DNA from: Flavobacteriales bacterium
GTDB lineage: Bacteria > Bacteroidota > Bacteroidia > Flavobacteriales_D > Sanyastnellaceae
DNA: 19,840 nt
Direction of reading: 5' to 3'
Assembly: GCA_015663855.1 (NCBI GenBank)
Contig: DQRJ01000055.1
Location: 1-19,840 of the forward strand
Positions 13,501-19,840 of the stretch are shown here, piece by piece. Within the stretch, counting starts at the first letter, position 1, and each line of letters starts with the position of its first letter. The notes below the pieces were generated by a model, which saw only the letters and a program-made list of their open reading frames with translations, was not told where the DNA came from and ran no database searches. The position numbers and the translations under genes were made by a program.

Positions 13501-13655
13501 CTACAATTTTAGGATTGTTACCTACGGCGCTAGGCTTTGGAGGAACGTCAATAAATGAGCCATTAGCACTCGCTGTAATAGGAGGGACTGCGATGGCGGC
13601 GGTATTGACTTTGTATGTGGTGCCGGCGGGATATCGTTTGTTCTCTAAAGTTTGA
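10569..13655 (+). CDS. RND-family efflux pump inner-membrane permease
   Basis: A 1028-residue resistance-nodulation-division transporter of AcrB-like length and layout. There is one membrane segment near the N-terminus (about 8-29), a large periplasmic loop to about 325, a membrane bundle (about 330-490), a segment near 526-546, a second periplasmic loop, and a final bundle (about 868-1022). The TM4 motif reads GLLVDNAIV (D399, N400); AcrB has two aspartates there. The TM10 position of AcrB K940 is S938 in GITVSYGNLLVD. The proton relay therefore appears to use a single aspartate, as in several metal or uncharacterised RND groups. It should work with the adaptor and outer-membrane channel encoded directly downstream to export a compound from the periplasm or membrane; the substrate is not predictable. 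The pump gene comes first in this operon, whereas the adaptor usually leads. Confidence 0.93.
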   Translation: MIKGPFKNPFFVAVALIAVIAIGLVVVPKMQVDILPAFRKSAMQILTLYPGMPTEVVEKDITSRMERWTGQSNGILKQESKSLMGVSIVTNHYRSDIDPAEAMANTSAYAMSDMYYQPPGTLPPMVQPFDPTASTPLMLLTASSDVKSGKELYDVAYYALRQMLSGVKGIIAPAAYGGSKRRIHIYVDPVMLEAYNLSQTQVNDAIKRNTTMIPSGIAEIGNINYSIDAQGMIKDVEDFNDIVVAMVNGRAIQVKDIGFAADAAAIQTNIVRVDGKNQVYLPIFKRTGSNTIEAVEAVRAALPKLKERLPDDVQLNVIFDQSSYVRRSISGLMFAGLGGLVLVALILLLFLGNVRFASIAVFAIPLSVLAALVALHGLGQGLNSITLGGIALALGLLVDNAIVMLEDIDRRMKLGMDSMSAAKESAVSMAGPVLASTLAIVAVFVPILFFEGIARDLFGPLAMTVTACMFASYLFSIAVVPLAAGLFLRNKAVSPNEVKRTGFDRALNSLESRYENSLKKMVTRPMFLGAIMVALTAMAGFGVTQTGYELFPKEDVGQLEIQVRMPSGTTLSSSENTIAQMEEVVRNELGTDLNLVISNIGVFYDLPAAYTPNSGTQDAFIGVQIIDDASTSTSEYATRLRNRFIDQFPGVELSFYTGGLMTAALNEGKPAPIDVRIKGNKLEVLREIAEQVRDRIRGIDGVMDARVLQRLDQPTKEVDIDRERAARMGVDPVDAIKNMVAAFSSTATFDKSFWIDEGNGNHYYVGVTYPEYAIDDNDVLGSVLVTSSLGDKPVPFRNFSVVRDRNTAVEINHHNLSRVFNVYANIEGRDVGRASQEIENSIKSIRDNLPRGYSLDLDGEVSVMRSSFANLGLGLGLALLFAYLIVVPLFRSFKQPIGMLLAFPPALAGVVGLLWATGTPLSIQALMGAIMVVGITVSYGNLLVDRINKLRAEGMPLEEALTQGSRQRLRPIIMTALTTILGLLPTALGFGGTSINEPLALAVIGGTAMAAVLTLYVVPAGYRLFSKV

Positions 13656-13682
13656 ATTTGAAGAGTTGAGTTTTGAAAAATT

Positions 13683-13712
13683 GATGATGAATTTGATGAA
13701 GATGATGAATTT
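13683..13712 (+). repeat. 18-bp tandem duplication spanning the adaptor start
   Basis: GATGATGAATTT occurs at 13683-13694 and again at 13701-13712, a period of 18 bp. The duplication repeats six codons at the N-terminus of the adaptor (MMNLMK then MMNLYK), so several ATG codons at 13684, 13687, 13696, 13702 and 13705 could initiate translation. Confidence 0.7.
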
Positions 13713-14799
13713 ATATAAAAAGAATTTTTTCAATGCGGTGCTGGTTTTTTCAGCTTTAGCATTGGTTATTTCGGGGTGCTCGGACGGAGTGAATTCTGGT
13801 GCTGGAAATACAAATGCGAAAAGCTCTGTGGAGAAGGTTTTGGTGGAAACGGTTACGCCTACTTTGAAAAATTTCGCGAAGGAATTGAAGGTGGTGGGAA
13901 CAGTTGAGCCGCTTCAGTGGGTGGATATTTTGCCTCTTGAATCAGGCCAAGTATCACAGGTTCTTGTCGATTTAGGTGACTCTGTTGAAAAAGGGGAGCT
14001 TTTAGTAGTACTTGTAAATCCTATTATTACTCGTGAAGTTCAAGCTTTAAGGGTTGAGGCAGAAGCCGCTTCAAAGCAGTTAGCGAGGATAAAGGAAGCG
14101 ATATCTTCAGCTCCGGGTCTTATTTCGGCTGCCGACTTAGACGAAGCGGAAGCGACTTCGGCTCGTGCTTCGGTGGCACTATCTGCTGGTGAAGATAGAT
14201 TGATGTTTTTAGAGGTTCGAGCTCCTATCAGTGGAGTTGTTTCTGCACGGAATGTTCATCCGGGAGCGGTAGTGGAGAACGGTCTTACTTCTCCGTCTCA
14301 AGTGCCGATGTTGAAGATAGTCCAGTGCGCAGATGTACGGATTCGACTTCCTTATCCTGAGCGGGATATGAGGTTTATATCGGAGGGCGCAAATATTGAG
14401 TTGCACTTTCCAGATCTAGATCGCTCGATTTCTACTAAAGTAAGTAGAGTAGCAGCGTCAATTGACGCGAAATCTCGTACCGTAGATGTGATGGTCGATT
14501 TAGATGTGAATGATTGTTCTATACGTCCTGGTATTTACGTTGAGGGGGCTCTGATGGGCGGGTCGAAGGATAGCATAATGTCGTTACCGGCTGGTGTGCG
14601 CTTCATAGAAAACGGACTTCCGTTTGCGTCAGCCGTTATCGACGGAGTTGTGAAGAAGCTTCCTCTTACTATTCACGCCGAAGACAAAGAACATATCGCC
14701 TTTTCATCTGACGGAACAGGGTTTTCTACGGAGTTCATAATTACTGGTCGCAACCTCGTGAGCGAGGGAGAAGCAGTAAAAACTAGCCTCCGTAAATGA
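13684..14799 (+). CDS. RND efflux periplasmic adaptor lipoprotein (membrane fusion protein)
   Basis: A 371-residue HlyD/AcrA-family adaptor. The signal sequence ends in a lipobox, VISGC, with C32 as the lipidated cysteine. A split lipoyl/barrel-sandwich domain is visible in ILPLESGQVSQVLVDLGDSV and, after a short alpha-hairpin (about 115-165), in LEVRAPISGVVSARNVHPG. A beta-barrel domain follows (VRIRLPYPERDMRF onward), and IRPGIYVEGALMGG is the usual end of that barrel. It should bridge the pump and the outer-membrane channel. ATG 13684 is the first reasonable start, 28 nt after the pump stop; ATG 13705 gives an equally good signal peptide. The stop overlaps the next start as ATGA. Confidence 0.88.
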   Translation: MMNLMKMMNLYKKNFFNAVLVFSALALVISGCSDGVNSGAGNTNAKSSVEKVLVETVTPTLKNFAKELKVVGTVEPLQWVDILPLESGQVSQVLVDLGDSVEKGELLVVLVNPIITREVQALRVEAEAASKQLARIKEAISSAPGLISAADLDEAEATSARASVALSAGEDRLMFLEVRAPISGVVSARNVHPGAVVENGLTSPSQVPMLKIVQCADVRIRLPYPERDMRFISEGANIELHFPDLDRSISTKVSRVAASIDAKSRTVDVMVDLDVNDCSIRPGIYVEGALMGGSKDSIMSLPAGVRFIENGLPFASAVIDGVVKKLPLTIHAEDKEHIAFSSDGTGFSTEFIITGRNLVSEGEAVKTSLRK

Positions 14800-16133
14800 A
14801 ATCGAATAGAAAACCCCTCCCGATAGCGATTTCGCTAGCCCTCGTCTTTACGGTAGCGATATCGAATCTCGCCACCTCACAAACGACGTCACTTACAGCC
14901 GAATACGTTCTTGAGCTAGCCCTTTCGTCACCAGTTTTCTTAAATGAATCGACGGCGAAACTTCATAAAGCCCAAGGCGAACTAGAGACTGCCAGAAGAT
15001 GGTGGGTGCCCTCAACAACTATAGGGGCGACTAGTTATTCTCGTACTGGAAATGCTCTGAATTCTAATGGAGTCATTTTTACGGACGTAAACTCTAGTAG
15101 TGCTGAGCTAGGTATGGGGCTTAGTTTTAATGCAAATGCTGGGACTGGTTTTACGGGTGTTGAGGCTTCCAAGCACGCTTTAGATGCTACTGTGCAAGAG
15201 GTGAAGGCAGAGAGAGACTTGTTTATTTTGGCCTGCATGAATGCTTATATATCAGCAATTTCTGCGACTAAAGATTATGAGTTTCACTTGATTGCTGTGG
15301 ATGAGTTGAGGGATTTTGAAAAGCAGTTTGAGGCTTTAGCTGGCCTGGGGCTTAATCCGCAATCTGATGTTCTTACTGCTCGAGCAGAACGTATGCAAAT
15401 GGAAAGTAAGGTCCTGATTTTAGAAGCTGCTTTGATTAATATGCTGTCTGAATTAAGGGGCGCTTTGGGGATGCCGTCTATGCCTGAAGTAGACGGGGAA
15501 TGGCCGAGTATAGAATCTCTACTTGGAATATCAGTAGTTTCGAATTCACTTTCCGGAGGGTATTTACTGAAGAATCCTCCTGCGAGACAAGCCCTTTCAT
15601 ATAGAGTTGAAGAGGCGAAGTCTGAGAGGAGCGCTTTGTCTAAGGATGTTTGGATGCCCGAGCTAAGGTTAAGTCCTATGATAGGACGGTTCGGAAGAGA
15701 TTTTTCACCTGCTTCACTTTCTTTGACTTCGGAGTGGGTAGCGAGTTTGGTGCTGTCGTTCCCATTGGAGAGTTTGTTTTCAGGAGGGAAGAAGAAGGAG
15801 GCGGATGCGAAGGTAAATCTTTACTCGGCTCGTGTTGCTGAGTGGGATCTGAGAAATGCTGCGTATTGCGATGGGATGATCGCTCGGATAGAGCTCCTGA
15901 AGAAAGCTCTGGACTCTCAGCTCGAAGGTGTGTATGCTTCGGACTTAGCTCTTTCGGATGCTTATTTGCGATTGAGTCACGGTTTAGTAGATTCCATGGA
16001 GATTATGCAAATCGAACGATTACGTTTGGAATCTCACTCAAAAGCGATTTCCTTGAAAGAGAAGATCGTAAAATTAGAGTTTGAACTTATTACTCTTACT
16101 AATCCTCAATGGACAAAGGTGGTATCAAGATGA
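14796..16133 (+). CDS. TolC-like outer-membrane efflux channel
   Basis: A 445-residue outer-membrane factor of the TolC/OprM family with a signal peptide (about 1-29, ending NLATSQ). Two long helical/coiled repeats typical of OEP domains are visible: one from about 32 to 230 (starting LTAEYVLELALSSPVFLNES and including LGLNPQSDVLTARAERMQM), and a second from about 255 to 440 that includes FPLESLFSGGKKKEAD and a late DSMEIMQIERLRLESH segment. It completes the tripartite exporter with the two genes upstream. Its ATG overlaps the adaptor stop by ATGA, and its own TGA overlaps the next start in the same way. Confidence 0.88.
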   Translation: MKSNRKPLPIAISLALVFTVAISNLATSQTTSLTAEYVLELALSSPVFLNESTAKLHKAQGELETARRWWVPSTTIGATSYSRTGNALNSNGVIFTDVNSSSAELGMGLSFNANAGTGFTGVEASKHALDATVQEVKAERDLFILACMNAYISAISATKDYEFHLIAVDELRDFEKQFEALAGLGLNPQSDVLTARAERMQMESKVLILEAALINMLSELRGALGMPSMPEVDGEWPSIESLLGISVVSNSLSGGYLLKNPPARQALSYRVEEAKSERSALSKDVWMPELRLSPMIGRFGRDFSPASLSLTSEWVASLVLSFPLESLFSGGKKKEADAKVNLYSARVAEWDLRNAAYCDGMIARIELLKKALDSQLEGVYASDLALSDAYLRLSHGLVDSMEIMQIERLRLESHSKAISLKEKIVKLEFELITLTNPQWTKVVSR

Positions 16134-16810
16134 GATTAAAGTTAAAGTTTTATTCAATCGCGATGATGGCTATGGGCTTTGCCGTGTGTACGCCATACCA
16201 CTTAGCTGCGCAATACTCTCTTGTGGTTACTTATGAAGAGGCATTGAACCCGGAATTAACTAAATATCTGGTGTTTGTGAAGTTGAGTAAAGTTACAGAT
16301 AGGGTTAGTGCTATTTACGGGACGGATAAGGATGTTATGTGGATAGAAGCTCCCGACGGAGTTTTCAATAGCCCTTTCAATGCAGGGTGGTCTGCTTCGG
16401 GGATGAACCCGCTTTTTTTCGAGGCGATGCCAGCTATGGTTGATGATAGTTATGCAACCATAGGTTTGTCGATGCCCGCTTCAGGTGGGCCTGAGGGGTC
16501 TGAGGATCCGATAATGGTGGAGGATAGAGGAAATCCATGGACTACCTTTTTCAAGGAGAACGGTGCTTCGCGATTCGATATAAACACGAAAATGGGTGGG
16601 TCTTGGTTTACTCTGAAAACGTCAGCTAATGGGTTAGTGGGTGAGAATGGTTTGGTACTTATAGCCCAAATCACTACTTCTGGCGATATCCGCGGACGCA
16701 TAAACGCTCAGATTTTCCCAGAAGGAGACGGGAAAAAAAGTACGCGCGTAAAGTTCGAATTTAACGGACTAGGAGAACATCCCGGCGAAATTATTACGAC
16801 TCCGAACTAA
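16130..16810 (+). CDS. Secreted protein of unknown function, coupled to the efflux operon
   Basis: A 226-residue exported protein with a signal peptide (about 1-28, HLAA before QYS). ATG 16130 is chosen over ATG 16109 because it overlaps the channel stop as ATGA, the same coupling as in the preceding gene pair, and it places the signal peptide at the N-terminus. The mature part resembles an uncharacterised beta-rich domain I associate with N-termini of large cell-surface proteins in marine Bacteroidota. Recurring segments are VSAIYG, SGMNPLFFEAMP, DDSYATIGL, FDINTKMGGSWFTL, and a LIAQITTSGDIRGRINAQIF strand pair near the C-terminus. Here the domain stands alone without repeats or an anchoring domain. 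It is the fourth gene of the transcript and ends 12 bp before a convergent gene. Function is unknown; a periplasmic or surface accessory to the exporter is one possibility. Confidence 0.7.
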   Translation: MRLKLKFYSIAMMAMGFAVCTPYHLAAQYSLVVTYEEALNPELTKYLVFVKLSKVTDRVSAIYGTDKDVMWIEAPDGVFNSPFNAGWSASGMNPLFFEAMPAMVDDSYATIGLSMPASGGPEGSEDPIMVEDRGNPWTTFFKENGASRFDINTKMGGSWFTLKTSANGLVGENGLVLIAQITTSGDIRGRINAQIFPEGDGKKSTRVKFEFNGLGEHPGEIITTPN

Positions 16811-16822
16811 TCCCGAACCGAT

Positions 16823-19297
16823 CTACAAGCAGATGTCTCCGAATGCGGCAAGGATATCAAGAACGTCACTTACCGTAACATTCGTATCGCCATCTACATC
16901 GTACTGACAGTTTAAGATGCACCCGAATTCCGAGAGTATCGCCAGTACATCAGCTACAGTGGTACTACCATCTGAGTTTAGGTCAGTAGGACATTGAAGT
17001 CCACACGGTTGAGGGCCGAATACCGCATTTCCTAAGAAGAAATTACAAGTAGGGTCACCGTCGAAAGCTACGTCTAGGTTGAGCCAGGCGCCTGTTGCAG
17101 GAACCGTCATAGTGTAAGTTGAACCGGAAGCTTCAAGAGTGATCGAACTGTTGTTTACTAAAAGCCCAGAACTAGCAGGAGCTCCCGTGTAGGTTACAGT
17201 GAAGTCAACAGAGTATGAATTCGAGATAGGATCGCAAGCTGTATATGAAAGCACACTCACGTCGCTAATGTTACATGGTATATCTGTCCCAGTCCAAAAA
17301 GCCGCGCCATATTCAGAGTCTCCGATATAATTAAAAGGAGGGAGGGCGTTAACATAAGTCCCCATTTCCCAAAACCCGAGTTGTGAGCTGACGGATTCGT
17401 TTGAATTGCCAGATCCTCCCCATTGGATGTAATCCATAAGTTCGTTAGTAGGGCCGTACAATTGAAGGTCGCCGATAGTTGCCTCCGCTCCCCAACCAGG
17501 CCAAGCGAATTGAACAGTTGCGCCTGAGGCAACGAAAAGGTCTTGGCCCCCAGAAAGCTCATCAAATGTGTTGTAGATGCCATTCGAGTAAACACCCCAT
17601 TCAGAAATGTCACCGTCACAATCAGAAACATTCTTAACGCGAATCACATTAGAACTTGGATTCACATATATAAGGCGCACCAATGCACAGCAAGGAGAAC
17701 GTTGAGTGTAGCAAGACTGCTGAGTAGCTTCACAAGTCAGGTCAGCATTGAAATACGCCGTAACATCCACTGTGGCATTGTCCGCCTGGATGTTAACAAG
17801 AGTAATTGTTTGGGGGCTGTTGTTAATGGCGTGAAGACCACCATTTACGTTAATGAAACCTGAGCCAGGAGGATTCTCATATGTGAGAGTGATTTGCTGA
17901 GTGTAAGAGTTAGTCGTAGGGTTGCAAGCGAGTTGCGCCCCAGCTTGAATATTAGTAATAGCACAAACAGGAGCGACGTAGCCGTCACACCCGGTGAAAC
18001 AAGAACCGCTTTGGTTTATAGCAGCTTGAAGACCGTAAGTCTTTACTGTAGGATGGAAATTAAGGTTTACAGATCCGCCGCTTATAGCATGGCAGTAACT
18101 CATAATAGTTCCCACCTGACCTTGAGGGTTGTTCGTGTATCCTGAGCAAGATCCCTCTAAGTCGCCACAGTTATCGATAGGTCCTCCAGGCCATCCGCAC
18201 CAGTGAGTGTGACTAGACCCAAGGTTGTGACCCAGCTCGTGAGAAACCACATTCAAATTCCATGAGTAACTTGAGATATTGTAATTAGTTGTTCCGGATA
18301 AGTATGCACTAAACCCATAAGCCCAAGAACTACAAACAACATCTAGATATGCAATTCCACCAGTACCAGTGTTGCTACGTTTTGTAAGTAGATGAGTTTC
18401 GTCACGTTGAATTCCGCTTAAGCTAGGATCTGTTTGCCAAGTAGAACGAAACGTTGCAAGCATCTCGCTAGCCTGGTTTGTGAAGTTCGACATAGGATCT
18501 GCCGTCTGCCAAATATGAACATACGTAGTCTGTAGGAAGACCAAAGTTCCTAATTCCTGCGTGTAGATTTGCGAAACTCCTGTCATTAACGCGAGTGCCC
18601 AATCTGTCGCACTCGTGACGCTACCGAAAGTAGAGTAGGTGTACGAGTCGATATCCACAGCCACTTCGACACATCCCACCATAGATTTTTGTTGAGACGC
18701 TTCGAGCTTTCGAGGTTCGTGACCGTCGCCTGTGAAGGACTCGTCGACATCACATTCGAATGGTCGTGTCTCTTCGGTGTTATTTACATCAAATAGTATA
18801 TGAGTACGTGTCTCGTTTCCGGAATTAACAGCTACGTCACGAAATGGCTTAACCTCTAATTGAGCGCCCTCCCATTGGAAAGTTCCCATAACATGATCAA
18901 CCATAAAAACGAAAGTTCCCGTACCTCCTATAACTCGGTAGGTCTTAATACGTGGAACGTAATCCATTTCTTCATACCCTTTATCTGTATGAATTCCTAC
19001 AGTAACAGTGGCAGGAAAAGCTTCAAATTGTTCGAGTTCAATAGCGATCTCTTCACCATTAAAATCTGGCAGACGCAATGTGATATTTTCAGGGTGGTTC
19101 TTTCTAACCTCTTCGAAAACACTCAAATCTAAGTCCAAACCCACGGTTCTCGATTTATCAATCGTTATGCTCCTCACCATATCGCTCGAAGGAGAGAAAA
19201 GGGCAGGGGAGTTGATCTGAGTTTGGGCTGAAAGATTCGTTTGAAAAATCAATAAAAACGAAGCGAAAACTGAAAGGAAGTAAGGATTTCTAAGCAT
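16823..19297 (-). CDS. Secreted metzincin metalloprotease with dockerin-like C-terminus
   Basis: An 824-residue exported zinc protease. The signal peptide is about 1-24 (NLSA before QTQ). An N-terminal prodomain-like region runs to about 200. The catalytic domain carries the full metzincin site HELGHNLGSSH (353-363: H353, E354, H357, H363) and a Met-turn in GTIMSYCH (M399), like the reprolysin (M12B-type) group. The tail is modular: a Cys-bounded beta domain (445-536), a lamin-tail-like domain (about 538-670), a second copy of the first type (675-765), then a dockerin-like double EF-hand (769-823) with cysteines at 769, 793, 797 and 823. It should act outside the cell on protein substrates. 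I see no type IX sorting domain after the EF-hand pair, which ends the protein. It lies 28 nt downstream of another secreted-protein gene on the same strand, so they may share a transcript. Confidence 0.9.
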   Translation of the reverse strand: MLRNPYFLSVFASFLLIFQTNLSAQTQINSPALFSPSSDMVRSITIDKSRTVGLDLDLSVFEEVRKNHPENITLRLPDFNGEEIAIELEQFEAFPATVTVGIHTDKGYEEMDYVPRIKTYRVIGGTGTFVFMVDHVMGTFQWEGAQLEVKPFRDVAVNSGNETRTHILFDVNNTEETRPFECDVDESFTGDGHEPRKLEASQQKSMVGCVEVAVDIDSYTYSTFGSVTSATDWALALMTGVSQIYTQELGTLVFLQTTYVHIWQTADPMSNFTNQASEMLATFRSTWQTDPSLSGIQRDETHLLTKRSNTGTGGIAYLDVVCSSWAYGFSAYLSGTTNYNISSYSWNLNVVSHELGHNLGSSHTHWCGWPGGPIDNCGDLEGSCSGYTNNPQGQVGTIMSYCHAISGGSVNLNFHPTVKTYGLQAAINQSGSCFTGCDGYVAPVCAITNIQAGAQLACNPTTNSYTQQITLTYENPPGSGFINVNGGLHAINNSPQTITLVNIQADNATVDVTAYFNADLTCEATQQSCYTQRSPCCALVRLIYVNPSSNVIRVKNVSDCDGDISEWGVYSNGIYNTFDELSGGQDLFVASGATVQFAWPGWGAEATIGDLQLYGPTNELMDYIQWGGSGNSNESVSSQLGFWEMGTYVNALPPFNYIGDSEYGAAFWTGTDIPCNISDVSVLSYTACDPISNSYSVDFTVTYTGAPASSGLLVNNSSITLEASGSTYTMTVPATGAWLNLDVAFDGDPTCNFFLGNAVFGPQPCGLQCPTDLNSDGSTTVADVLAILSEFGCILNCQYDVDGDTNVTVSDVLDILAAFGDICL

Positions 19298-19325
19298 CAG
19301 ATTGAATGTCAGGTGTTAGCAAGTA

Positions 19326-19840
19326 TTAGCAAGGGTTTCCAAAAGCGGCAAGGATTGCCAGAAGGTCAGCCACTGTGACAGCGCCATCGCCATCAACATC
19401 CGCAGTACAACCCGTAAGGCAATTGAATTCGCTCAATAGTGCGAGAACGTCAGCAACTGTGACAACCCCATCTCCATTAATGTCCTCAGGGCAAGCACAA
19501 CTCGTGAATTCGCATGATCCATTGTCTAACGTAGCCGTTGAATCGTAGTTACATGCTGTAGTATCTGTACATCCCGCACATGACGCATATTCACAAGAAC
19601 CGTCGTCTAAGGTTGCTGTTGCATCGTAGTTACAAGCTGTATTGTTCGTGCATCCAGCACATGAAGTGAACTCACATGAGCCATCATCAATTGTTGCAGC
19701 GGCATCGTAGTTACAAGCTGTAACGTTTGTGCATCCAGGAATTGATGGAGGACCGGTACACACACCTCCTAAACTAGCTGTCATGTTGTAATCCATGCTC
19801 GACGATGTACTCCACCCGTTTATCAAAGTAAGGCCCCACA
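19326..19840 (-). CDS. 3' part of a Cys-rich repeat surface protein (start outside window)
   Basis: The frame is open to the right edge; codons before the first internal start still read through (WGLTLINGW), so the gene begins beyond 19840. The visible C-terminal part has a short region, then three 27-residue repeats of the form GCT-x-x-TACNYD-x-x-AT-x-D-(D/N)-GSCE-x-x-SCA, and ends in a 55-residue double EF-hand (dockerin-like) module with calcium-loop residues DINGDG and DVDGDG. The repeat type is widespread in secreted proteins of marine Bacteroidota. The six cysteines per repeat region and the EF-hand module point to an extracellular, disulphide- and calcium-stabilised tail. Enzymatic or adhesive function would be encoded in the missing N-terminal part. 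Confidence 0.85.
   Translation of the reverse strand, partial: WGLTLINGWSTSSSMDYNMTASLGGVCTGPPSIPGCTNVTACNYDAAATIDDGSCEFTSCAGCTNNTACNYDATATLDDGSCEYASCAGCTDTTACNYDSTATLDNGSCEFTSCACPEDINGDGVVTVADVLALLSEFNCLTGCTADVDGDGAVTVADLLAILAAFGNPC
19494..19736 (-). repeat. Three 81-bp in-frame tandem repeats
   Basis: Exactly three 81-bp units (27 codons each) encode the CNYD/DDGSC repeats of the partial surface protein. Units differ at a handful of positions (VTACNYDAAAT, NTACNYDATAT, TTACNYDSTAT), so they are diverged enough to be under protein-level constraint but similar enough to change copy number by slippage or recombination. Confidence 0.85.

Noticed and set aside
15650..16084. Two + strand frames of 63 and 80 codons inside the TolC-like gene
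   Set aside because: They have no domain, no signal and lie in another frame of a clear TolC-like gene.
1..19840. CRISPR array, tRNA/rRNA genes, insertion sequences, toxin-antitoxin or phage-defence genes
   Set aside because: All gaps between genes are under 240 bp and show no direct-repeat/spacer pattern, cloverleaf, transposase or defence motif.

Overview
The window looks like the chromosome of a marine Bacteroidota, most likely Flavobacteriales. The evidence is several TAnnTTTG (-7) promoter elements, no clear Shine-Dalgarno sequences, and secreted proteins of types I associate with that group: FISUMP domains, CNYD..A..DDGSC repeats and dockerin-like EF-hand pairs. No tRNA, rRNA, CRISPR array, insertion sequence or phage gene was seen, and no gap between genes exceeds 300 bp.

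Layout on the + strand. (a) 1-927: the tail of one FISUMP protein, then a complete secreted dockerin-FISUMP protein. (b) 1167-2423: a membrane-anchored metallophosphoesterase. (c) 2442-7183: a promoter and structured leader, then a tight four-gene catabolic operon. It encodes a glutamine-synthetase-fold gamma-glutamyl-amine ligase, an iron-type alcohol dehydrogenase, a class-I amidotransferase-fold gamma-glutamyl hydrolase and an aldehyde dehydrogenase. The set resembles the Puu putrescine route, but the amine oxidase/transaminase step is replaced by an alcohol dehydrogenase, which fits an amino alcohol such as ethanolamine better than a diamine. (d) 7241-10495: single genes, namely an HIR-type SPFH protein, a secreted divergent acetolactate-decarboxylase-fold protein, a J-domain/KTSC-like protein and a RimK-like ATP-grasp ligase. 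(e) 10569-16810: an RND efflux operon in the order pump, adaptor, outer-membrane channel, ending in a translationally coupled secreted protein of unknown function.

On the - strand, 16823-19840 holds a large secreted metzincin metalloprotease. Upstream of it is the 3' part of a Cys-rich repeat protein that runs off the window.

In the catabolic operon, the ligase would protect the amine as a gamma-glutamyl amide. The two dehydrogenases would then oxidise alcohol to aldehyde to acid, and the hydrolase would release glutamate and an amino acid. Three secreted proteins at the two ends share a 55-residue double EF-hand module with identical cysteine spacing, which suggests a common surface or secretion role.
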